Source: Echinometra lucunter (lineage: Eukaryota > Echinodermata > Echinoidea > Camarodonta > Echinometridae). From it: a stretch of DNA of 64,000 nt. The position numbers and the translations under genes were made by a program. The notes beneath the pieces were generated by a model. The model was not told the DNA's origin, made no database searches, and saw only the letters and a list, made by a program, of their open reading frames with translations. The DNA is taken from NCBI GenBank assembly GCA_029962745.1, contig CM057165.1, positions 3,130,340 to 3,194,339 on the forward strand. Direction: 5' to 3'. Shown one piece after another: positions 38,101 through 50,100 of this stretch. Position 1 is the stretch's first letter. Every line of letters begins with the position of its first letter.

Positions 38101-41100
38101 TGATGGAAATTCACAGACTATAATAGCAAACCATGCTTCATGAATGAGTGGACTATTGGAAGCAGATTAAACCCTTTTTAGCGAAGATTACTGCCGTCAA
38201 AATGTGATTGAGAGATTTTACCAGGCCTTTGAATAGTCTCCTGAAATACTTACATCTTGTAGAATATATCACTGCTACCATCAGTCTGAACGTTCACCTC
38301 AAGATTTAGTTCTTGCTCACAACTGGCACTAAGTATCAAAAGATATTTTCATATACTAATGATGATTCCTGTCAAGTAGGCTATATTGGTCGCTAAGGTT
38401 GTCATGTGTGATAGTCATTAGCGGTATACAAGACCATATTTAGAAATTGTTGTTATTATTGTACATGTAGTTGCTGTTATTGTTTTGTTACTAATATTCA
38501 TATTCTTAACTTTTCTGACAGAGAGCTTTTGCCAATAAAAATGACAAAAAAGGAGGAAATTTAGGAATGATAAGTAATTTAAGCCCTAAAAAACTGCAGA
38601 AGAGAACCCAAAAGGTGTCTGGTCAACCAAACAAAGAGATTAAAGAAAATCCAAATTGCATTAGCCCAAATGAAGAAATAGCCCCATTGAACATATAAAA
38701 GTAGGAAATTTATCACTGGGTTGTACACATAAACCCTTTGAATGATGCTCTTTTGTAATCTTAAAAAGCAGTGGGAACTGTCCCATTTATGTCAGTCATT
38801 AAGGAAACCAAAGATTAGTGCAGCAGTCTGACACAAACAGAAATGAAGGGTGAGAGGGTGGAACAGAGAGGAACCAAATTTGTTTTGGCTCGCCATTCTT
38901 GGGTTAAGGAAAGCAATCAAGTTCTCCCCCAATTTCCATCTTTGATTTGTCTCACCCGGTTTTGGATATTTTAAGAAATCTCTCGGGATGGACAAGTCTA
39001 GGGCAACCTTAATTCGGAACATGGTGAGGTATGATCTGTATGTCGAAAAGAAATGATCAAATTGGCAATCAAAAGGTGATCTAGGGCATTGATACAATCT
39101 GGTGATGTACCCCCTGGAGCATTATAAGACTTGAAATGGAATTTATTAAATTCTTTCTTTCCTGAGTAATGGGAATATAGCATAAAAGGTAGTGTACTGA
39201 TTTGCAAGACCTCATGAAAAGATAAAAAGAATGATGGCTTTATTTTCGATTTGTTCAGATACCTTTGTTTGTGTTAACACAATGCCTACTGGAACCGGCT
39301 GGCCTCTGTATTAAACTTATGAGGGCGATGAGAATTCATTTGTCAACAGGTTAACATAAAGAGAAGTGAAGAAATTGATTACTTTTTCAATGCAGAAGTT
39401 CTTTTAAGATCTGTGTACATGGAGAGTTATCCAGATTACTTAAAATGATTTCACATTGCTTATTAATCCAAAACCAGGTGAGAAAGGGTTTTTGATCTTT
39501 GCCAGTGCTTTTTTTTAGATTTCCAGCAATTGTGTCAGCCCTGTCTCATGGTAAATTTTGATTGATTTGAAGGGATCCCATGTTAACTTGAGATCAATAA
39601 GTATCAGTTGGAACTCTGGATGATTGAAGATTGCAATTGATGGGAGGCCTTAATATATTTAATGGTGACGTTGGATTAGTTGTAATTCTTCCTCAAACAG
39701 CTAGGGCTCAATCAAAGCTTCATTAAAATCACTCTCAGTTTAGTAGGTATACATGCATTTGTTTCTTTTGCTGTGTCTGTACAATGTTTTTGAGCTTCAT
39801 AGCAATAGATTGGTAATGTACTACTGTAATCTTTATTTCCTTCTACAGCCAACCCCGGTGCGCCATACATCAGCCAAGCCCCTACCAGCCAGGTCGTCCC
39901 AGTCGGGCAGGTGGCCATCTTCCCCTGCATTATCCTAGGTGATCCGGTCCCAGTGATCACCTGGCGCCAGGATGGTTCTACCACAGACATTCAGAACTCC
40001 ACTCAGGTCCAAGTCCTGGAGGATGGGTCCCTAAGGTTTTCATCAGTCAGCCAGATCCAGGAAGGGAGCTATGTGTGTACTGGGACCAGCAGGGTGGGGT
40101 CTGTTTCCACCCCTAGTGTCACCCTCTTCACAGCAAGTAAGTGAACATTGTGGATAGTGCTGTAACATAATATAGTTTTAAGATTGTTTTAGGCTTAACC
40201 TGATGAGCAAGAAAAGAGGGTTTCTAAAGGGGGGCCTCGGCCGATTCGAACCCTCCCCTCCCCCTCCCGGATCTGCCCCTGATGTGGCAGGCTTGGGTTT
40301 TGATCCCTAGCCACTAAAAAGTCAATTTCTCGTTGCGATCGACAGAAATGAAAGGACAACTTAACTGGTACATGTAATTGATGAATATTTATCTTTCAAG
40401 TAAAATGACCTATCAATCTAACTGGGTTTCTGAACCCTAGACCCATACTTTGCTTCCAGAACAATCTGCTCCACATGCATTGTAATAATACTCTATCACT
40501 CGTAATCTTCAGGCATGGAATGGAACTTCGTCACGGAGCCGACTGACCTTGACATTCTGGAGGGGTCACCTGCAACCCTGTTCTGCCGTCCTCCGGTCAG
40601 CAGACCTACAGCCAATGTCACATGGTTCAAGGATGCCCTCCTCTACACACCAAGAACAGGAGCAAGAATCTTGGGTAAGTCTTAGTGATGCTGAAGAATT
40701 TAGAAGACAGACACTCAATGAAGTGTGCAAGCAAAAGGCCTTTCATCTTGTAATTGACTTTTTTTTTGGGAAAATAGCATTGAACACGGACATACTGAAG
40801 CTTTTTGACATGAACTCATTAGAGTAAAATCGCATAAATGAACAGAAAGGCAGAATCAAAACAATATATAATGGAAACAAGGGAACAATAAGCACGTAAA
40901 ATGATGAGCTGTGATAGGCTGTCAAGGTAAACCTTTTATTGTATATACATGTATGATGCAAAAGTGAGCAATTGCCTCACCAGACATTAATGGAATCATG
41001 GAATGCACTGGGCAACAGACTCTCACTGAGGGCTCCAGTGGGCCAATCAAATGGTTCACTGCTACTCTAAATAACCAATTGACTACATGTAATATGAAAC

Positions 41101-44100
41101 AGAATGAACAGACCAATACAAACTCCTAATAACACAATCATGTATGTTAAGGTTAAGGAGGTATCCGTGTACACTGCATTTAAATGCCTGGGAAGTCCAT
41201 TATCTGAAATGTTTTCTACAACATGGCTGTCTTATATATTGTCAATGATGGGGTAGAAGTGTACACCCTTTTCTTCTGAAATGTGGAACATCATTTACCA
41301 TTTCAAAAGCAGAACTTGCTAGAACAGACATGTGCAGGAAATGGCAAAGATCATTGGTACATGTATACTCTGCATGGCATGTATGTGTGCTAACATTGTG
41401 TGTAGGAGCAAATACAAATTCATTTTGATTTTGGTGACTTCTTGCAACCTTTGGGTTTAACTCTTGGGATAATACAGTTAATCTGCACAATGCAATCCAT
41501 ACACTATGAACATGGCGGACAAAGAAAGCGGACAAAATAAACAACCTCTCATTCTACCCTTCACAATGGTTCTGGTAGTCAAAAGAACATCCCTTCACAG
41601 CTATTATGTTTAATCATGCAGTTCCAGGTGAATATGCATGTGACACCTGTTCCACATATTTTAGACAATAGCAGTGAAGGGATGTTCTTTTGACTACCAG
41701 AACCATTGTGAAGGGTAGAATGAAGGGTTGTTTATTTTGTCCGCTTTCTTTGTCCGTCATGTTCATAGTGATACTTTAATATACAAATGTAGGTGTGTGA
41801 CATTTTGGATAAAAGTGGAGGCTGAATAAAGGTTTAGATTTTCACAAGCTGAAGATAGGATAACAAAACATCCTATCTGTATAATTGGTTAGTATATAGG
41901 CATTCAAAAGTTTTTATTAGCATTCTACCAGCTGTTTTCAATATATCCCTTGCATGTAAACATCTTGAGGGCATCTGAATTCTCCCTCTCAGCCGTAGGA
42001 ATTTTGGTAAAATGTAGATCGTGGCTCACAGAAATAGAGTACAGGGAAACTTGAATTAGGAAGCTTGGTTTTCCTGCATTCTATTTGATAAGAAGTTGGC
42101 CTCAATTTCATTTCCATTGACCATCCCTTGAGGGACAGACCAATGGAGATCTGTCCGATGACAGCCTAGATGATTGGCTGAAGGCATCTTTTAAAAATTG
42201 GACAATCGTAGCTTGCAGGAGGGCACTTTGGAATCTCTTCCTGCATAATCGAGAATTAGTTCACCAATTAGATAAACATCTTAAGTCTTTGTAGACATTG
42301 TTTCCTTATCATGTCCAAGAATGAAGATAGAGAAAAAAGATAGTGAAAAGTTTATGATAGTCAAAAAAGGAAAGAAAGAGATAGAAGGAAGAGGAATTAA
42401 CCATCCCCTAGGGAGCATACTAGTGAATTTCTGTTGACAACCTTGATGATTGACTGAAGGCATCTTCCCAAAGTGGACAATCAATATTTGCACAAGGTAT
42501 TTTTTTTCCATGCTCAGAATTAGTTCAGCAATTAGAGAATTCTTTAGACTTGAAGGCATTGTTTATGTATCATGTCTGTGATGGAGATAGGGAAGGGATA
42601 ATGATATTGAAAACTTTAGGAGAGAGAGTGAGAGAGAGAGAAAGAGAGAAAATGACCATGAGAGTGAAAAATTGAAGAAATATACAACATGAAGCAACAT
42701 TGTGAAGGGATACTAGCTAAGCACAGTTCTAGGATAACTCCCCCAATACGATTCCCACCTGACAACTCCCCCTGGAGCACAGCTCCCCTGGAGGACAGCT
42801 CCCCCGAGGGCAACTCTCCCCGGAGGACACTTTTCCCGGATGACAACTCCCCAAGGACAACTCCCCCAGTCCCCGGGGGAGTTGTCCTCCCGGGGGAGTT
42901 GTCCTGATACGAGCTAAGCACATACATGTACATTAGAAATAGACCTGTCATATACAAATACACCTAAGACCCAGAAGTAGGTCATTCTCTAATATGATTA
43001 ACAGTATATTCGCAAGTGTTAATATTACTTTATCCATTGACCAATACAAGGCCTCTGGACTGTTCTGATGTAGAGACAGAATTAGCATGACTGGCAGAGA
43101 AAACCAGCATTAGGAAGGGAGGAAAGTGAGGGCTATCTCTGGTCCAGAGCAGGAATTAGCATGACCGGCAGAAAATCATGAGGAAAGGGAAAGCTCGGGT
43201 CATGTGTGATGCTTGATGAGCTTCCATGTGTCACCTGATGTTATCCAGAGATAAAAGGCCACTCAACCTGTGAAATGAAATGAATCTATTTCTTGATGTC
43301 TGACACCTCTCCTTCCGGGCCCCCGTTTCATAAAACTTGTTATCAGTAACAAGTTGCAATAACTATTATAAGCTACTTAAATCCTCGCATCTGATTGGCT
43401 GAGAGTAAATTTGTCATAGAAATGTGGCAGTTGTTGCTGATAACAAAGTGTATGAAACAAGGCCCTGCAGCATAAAGCAAATTCATTGCTCACTGCATTA
43501 GAAAGAAAAGTTTAAATGGCCTGTGCAGATAAAGAAAGTGCCATCCTAAGCCATTTTTGAAAATAAAGGAATTTTTAAAAATACACAAATGAAATAAGGA
43601 GCATCTTAATTATTTTTTTCTCTTTTTTGGGGGGGGGGGGTAGAGAAGGGGGAGGGGGGCATTATATGGCATATGACAACTGAGTGCTTCTCAGCAAACA
43701 CCAAATACTTATTGATCTTAGCATGCATGTTATCTTTTTTGCCCTTGATTATGACAGGACTAAATGCTCATGTTGTATGTAGTTTCTTCCAATAGAAATT
43801 CATAGAATCAGATGACTTTGATGACTTTGTAGAAAAGTCATAAATGTACACCTTTTTTGGTAAATAATGTTTGAAAATTAAATAAAGGTCTGCAGTGTAT
43901 ATCCTGCAGTACATCCTGCAGTATATAATCCAAAATTTGCTTTGAAATTGGCCTACTATCATATTGCTTTAACCTATCGACTACTGAACTCTCTAATTCT
44001 CGTAGACTTTAAGCAGGGACCACTTGCTTCTAGTAGGCAACAGGTTAAAATTGGCCCATCGTTGTATTACTGGGTACACTGTACATGCAGAAGTCTTCTT

Positions 44101-47100
44101 TATATCAACTGCATTCACTTCATGGTATAATTGTAATAATGATGATAATACTGGGTTCTTGTATAGCGCTCATGTCTGTCAGAACTGACACTCCTGGGGC
44201 TCCTCTGTTATTACCCCGGCTTTAGTATCGCGGCCATTAAAGCGCTCTTGTATTTCAAGGAAATTGTTCCTACCAGATAGTTACCCATTTACTACACCTG
44301 GGTCGAGAGTGGCAATTGTAGATTTCTTGCCAAAAGACATTGGTGCCACAGCGGGACTCGAACCGCCAACCTTGTGATCTACAGTCAGGCAACATATCCA
44401 CTAGACCACAACAACTTGTAGAACAGGTTGAGTGAATGATTCATACAGACTGTGACACTGCATATTTATGTGGATGAATAAGCCCTGTTTATACTCGTGT
44501 ATGATATCAGCATCACTGAATTAAATCAGAAGGGATGTCCAATCTACATACGGTACACAAACATGTTTGTTCATCTCTGCCCTGGGCTAATGAAAGTGAC
44601 TCTGCAATGTACAGATATCTGCTGTTTGTCCCTGGACCCTGATCATGTTTTTGGTCACCGCGGGGGAACGATTAATTAGGACCAGGAGCCGATCGCAAAA
44701 TGTTTATGCTGCGCTTGGATTGCAGGTTTCCTTGATCCCAGCATGCCTTGGCGCTGTGGAGCCACCACGCAACGGTTTCTCTGTCAACGTTGCGACACCA
44801 TATCAGAGCGGTGGTGGTAGTGCACTGGGCATGACATTGGTAATAGTGAGTGGAAGGGAGCAGTCTGATGGGACTGAATTCAAAGAGACTGTAAAGGTTC
44901 TTGCAGTCGGGAAATGTGCTCTTGGAGAAGACAAAATGTCATCTTTAACATATTGGGTGGCACTTTCAGGAGCTAGAAAAACATAACTCATATATTCTTG
45001 TGATATAGGACTGTAAACTATGAAGATATTAACATTAAATTCACTTGTAATAAATCCATTGAAACAGGGTGGGAACAGATCCTTTTCTATTTCCTTACTC
45101 AATCTTAGGTATAATTAGCACTAGCACAAATTTATGAGAAGGTTCATTCTTAACAACTCTCTTTTTCTTATAGAAAATCAATGTTCTTGTATGTGTACAC
45201 TCAGTGCTTACATGTATGTTAATGAATATGAAGACTTTAACTTTTCTCATTTTTCCATGATACAGAGTTTGCTAACTAGTGTCTGTACTGTTCTATCCTC
45301 CCAACTTTACTTTTAGATAATGTTGTATTTTCATGCTGCCAGTAGTAATACTGTAGTACGGAGGTACATTTTTAGGTGCGTGTATATTACTGCTAATTTG
45401 CAAGGATACATACTTTCCACCTGTCTGCAAAGTGAAATTTAGCAAAGAAATGGCTTGAAAACCATGTAGATAAAACAGCCTCTTGTTCGTAAGGACAAGA
45501 GAAGAAAATTTATAGATATGTACAGTAGCAAGATATCCTTCATAGACGAATCTCTTGCTTGTAACCATGATTGTTTGCGACAGGGTAATTGAAGTTAACA
45601 TTGCCCAACAGATAAAGGTCTGATTGAGTTGTGATGTCAACTTGCCCCTATCCTCGGGAGGATTTGGCTCTGCGTCGACTCGCCAAGCACGTTCGACACT
45701 CCCGCCCCAGAGTGTACTGAACAGGACAGATGAAAGATTTGATTAGCGGTGACTCTTCATGAAAAGATCCCATGCTAATTGAATATTCCTCTTATCTTTC
45801 CCTACATGTTCAAGGCTTGAATTCCATCATGTCCAATTTAAACCCCTTCGGTAGGTCTGCGGTATTGGAAGTGTAATAGATATGCGTATATGTGGGAATA
45901 ATTGGGTAACAACATTTCAATATTTCTCCCCTCAGGTTTATGATAAAATCATTTTTCCACAAGTGAAAAAGTACACGGGGCCAAATTGGGATGACCCAGG
46001 TGTAGTATAAAGTGAGATGCTAAAATTGAAGATGTACTGTAGTATTACTTCTAAATAAGGTATAATTTAGATAAGTCTGTTATTTGAAAGACAGATTATG
46101 GATGATACAGTAAAGTCTTGTTTATGTATTCAATTCAGGTAAAAAAATAACAAAACAAAAACAAAAAAAAAACAGTGGCATTATAAAGAGAGATTGATAT
46201 GCATTATGTAAAGAATTGAGTAGAAGTCTACTTGTAGCTGGAGAATATTTGTATTCACATATTACTTTTGTAGGGAATTTAGACAGACGTGAATAGTGCA
46301 TACCGGTTTTAAGGACAAATTTGGCTGAGAGATGGGTAGAGCTTAGGACATCCCCCCGCCCCAAGAAAAAGCAAACTATGTAGCACTTATAAATATCCAT
46401 GTTTTCATGCTACCCTATATCTAATTGGAACTATCACTTACAATTTGTCAGGAAGTTGGACAGGTCAGTGATTAAGAAGCAGTTAAAGTGATGGGTATAA
46501 CGTAGGGATTAAGATAACCCCTTTACCCTCCCTCCCCCCCCCCAACTTCCCACCCAAATAAAGTTTATAAAACCCATGATTGTTTTGGCTACATAGTTTC
46601 AGAGCTCATTTTGATTTAGCATCCTCTCTATTTTGTTTCTTCCTTTGTTCACCCTTTGCTTTCTTCTCATTCTAATTTCTTACCTTCTTGCTCCTGTCTT
46701 ATTTTCCGTCTTCATTTTCTTCTCCTTTTCTTTATTCCTTTTCCCCTTCTTTTTTTTTTTCTTCTTCTTTACTAATTCCTCTTCTTCTATTTCTTCTTTT
46801 CCCTCCTCTCCTTAATATCTTGTATGTAAGTTGTTCTGATGTTGATTGTGTGTTTCATTATGTGTTATATGTTTTATCATCATGTATCAGTCCAACTTTT
46901 GAGTTGCAATAAGGAATATGAATAAATTTAGATAAAAAGTCAAGTGATGCACCTACTTTACATGTGTCTGTGTTCAATCCACCCTTCATTTAATCTGGAA
47001 GGATCACTCATGGTTTGCAGGGAAGTTCATCAGGTAACGAGGTTGGTACCTGGAGGTGTGGTTTCATTGGCTTCCCAAAGGAAGAAGAAACGTACCGGTG

Positions 47101-50100
47101 ACAGGGGTCAGGAATTCCCCTATCCTCCATTTACAGATTGAGATGCACTGGGGTAATGAAACTTGGATGCATATTAAAGTCATTAGCTTTCCCCACTTTT
47201 GGTTTGTGTTTTTGTTAAGGTTGTTATAGATTGTATCCAGTAATATTTTATAGCCAAGGTTAATCAGATGTTTATTTATCTATTTATTTATTTATTTTAA
47301 AATAATGATTTCTGTTCTTCTTCTATTCCATAGTTGAAAGTCATGTACTCTTCATGCTCTGCTGATTATTAAGATATTAATATTTTGTTCAAGCATTTTG
47401 AAAATATTTGTATAAAGTATAAAAAAAAATAAAAGACTACATGTATTAAAGCACATTAAGTCTCCATTGCTATTTGCTGTGGGGTTTTTTTTTCAGTTAA
47501 CACACCTAGAAGAACATTAGTCTCTTAAAATACATGTAATTCTTCTTTTTTTGTTCTCTCGTTCAAATGACATCATATTTCTGCATTTAGAAACAAGTCA
47601 TATCCAAAGGAACTTGCCTCTCAATATCTTAAAGTTACTGTGGTAACCCTCTTCAATTTTCCACTCTTTAAGTAAGCAAACTTATTTAAAGAAGTAATTC
47701 ATTGACAGTGGCAGAAGATACATGTACCTAAGGAACATGACTCGAAGTCGCACATTATGTGTCATCCTAAAATGCACTGAACTGTAAAACAAAGGTCCTA
47801 AGGACAGGATGATTCACCAAGCAGAAAGAACAAATGGGAATTAATGCTTTATTCTTTCATATCAGATAAATGTGTCATCTTAAAATGCACTGAACTGTAA
47901 AACAAAGGTCCTAAGGACAGGATGATTCACAAAGCAGAAAGAACAAATGGGAATTAATGCTTTATTCTTTCATAGCAGATAAAGTGAAGACGATACTTAA
48001 ATCTTCTTCCTTTGAACTCATTAATTTCGGCAGCTATCCCCAGTAGGACTGTAGAGTAGTACGTGCATGAAGGCTTTGGGATTATAGGGAAGCTTTCAGG
48101 AATTGATTTATGGTGATAAAAATTGTTGTGTTGTATATTTTATCAGAGGTCCATTAAAGTGTTAAAATACCAGCATTGTGACCTATTAATCAAGATCTCT
48201 CTTTCTTTTTGCTCACCACAAGTAGTTTGTGTTTAAGTTTTTTTTGTTTTTATTATAAGAAACACACATGACGTTGGTGTCAACATGCCTATAGCACGAT
48301 AGTTTATGTAAAGTTGGATAAAACAGAAATGGAGATAAAATGCCTAGCTCAAGGGCATAAGTGCCATGCCAGGGATTGAACCTCCGATTCTCGCATCTCC
48401 AGTCAAGCGCCTTAAACCACTCGACTATGACACACCTATCCTTGTGTTGAAGTTGCTCGGACTTGATTTATAGATGGTGCTTCGATCTTGCAACGCTTTT
48501 GAAAATCCCACAGGACGAGCATCATGTACGAACCATTCTAGTTACAAATATGCAAACAGATGCCGAAGTAGATATCCCCTTCTGCCAAATTTGCACCACG
48601 CATCTGATTCGCACACCCACAAGTGAGCCAGCCTATGGAAAAAAAAATTTTGCTGAGACTTTTGAACTGTGTCTGCCCTGTGCGATTTTTGCAAGTTGTA
48701 CATGAAGCGCCATCTATAAATCAGGGCTGAGCAATTTTAATATCATACCAATGTCAGACCAACAATGGACAGACAACATTTATTTATACCAGTGATTTCT
48801 AATTGGTCCGATTGGAGTCAGTCAATTTTTAGTCACTTTGACACTATATTTAAATAATATTCTGCATTTCACCTAATACATCTCCCTGAGATGTGTCTAA
48901 ACTATAAGTATGGTGTGACTTGGATCTATGGGATGCCCATGATTTTCAGCTATCCCTAGAAAAAAAAAATACGAGACTAATTGTCATCTGTTTTTTGTAA
49001 TTATGAACATTTGTATTTACTATGCTTTCTTTTGAATTCCATGTAACTTACTCTGTCACATTTGAAACGTGAGAGAATTATAATTGAGTGGAGGCTTTCA
49101 ATCAAGCTCTGGTGTCGTAACAATCTGACACCAGAGATTTGGCAGTAATCTTTAAATGCCAAGTGGGTATTAAACCCTGCATGTAAGGATTGAGAAGAGA
49201 TGCATGCATGTGGAAGTTATTGAAGACGAACTAATTAAACTCCATGTTGTGGTATGTTGTTTTGTACTTGTTTACTGATGCACAAAAGTGGAACATATTT
49301 GAAAGCTCTCCCTTTTATTTTTATTTTTTTCCAAAGCTGCGGCCCCAGAGCCGCCTCTCCCCTTCCACATCCCCTCTCCTATGATTATATGTGTGTGTTT
49401 GTGGAGGGGCATTTACTGAGTGAATTGTAAGAATATCTGTTGCGGTGAAGGGAACTCCACCTATTACTTAATGAGCATGTCACCACAATATTAATTTTTG
49501 TTCATATTTCATCCTTCATTCTTTAATTACCCACATAAATGCACACACTGCCATATGACTGTACCAAAGATGCCTGTTCCTTTACCATGTTTGTTATTAC
49601 TGTCATTATTTGAGTCAGAAAATGACATTATTCAAATGCTCAGCAATTATTGAAGGTGTGGTTGGATTGCCAATTGGAATGGGTGGGTAATTGCCTGGTG
49701 AAAGGTTTACACCTCATATGCTATTGTGATGTCAGCTTTCATTTGGGGAACAAGAGGTAGAGATAAAAAGGGAGAGTAAAAGGAAAAGAGAAATAAATGG
49801 AGGAAGAGATGAAAAGAAAGAGAGGAGGAAGAGAAGGGAACTAGAGGGCGAGGGAGGAGCTCAGGAGAAGAAAAAGAAGATGAAGAAGAAGAAGAAGAAA
49901 GAAGAAGAAGGAGAGGGAGTGGAATAGAAGGAGAAGAAGAATAAGAAGAAGAGGAAGAAGAAGAAGAGGAGGAAGAAGAAGAAGAAGGAGGAAGAAGGAA
50001 GAAGAGGAGGAAGACGAAGAAGCATGAAGGAATGAGAAGAAGAAGAAGAAGAAGAGGACGAGAAGAAGAAGAAGAAGAAGAAGAAGAAGAGGAGGAGGAA

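Noticed and set aside
37561..38245. CRISPR-like repeat array
   Set aside because: Units are contiguous ~175-bp tandem copies without spacer/repeat alternation, in a eukaryotic intron. No CRISPR array exists in the window.
40549..40827. 92-codon frame extending past exon 6
   Set aside because: It is in a frame other than the Ig frame. The Ig frame ends at a clear GTAAGT donor at 40675 and the continuation matches exon 7 at 58038.
44341..44412. Possible functional tRNA gene on the minus strand
   Set aside because: Box A and box B are present, but the sequence continues into a SINE body and related worn copies occur (59985-60131). The cloverleaf ends are not convincing.
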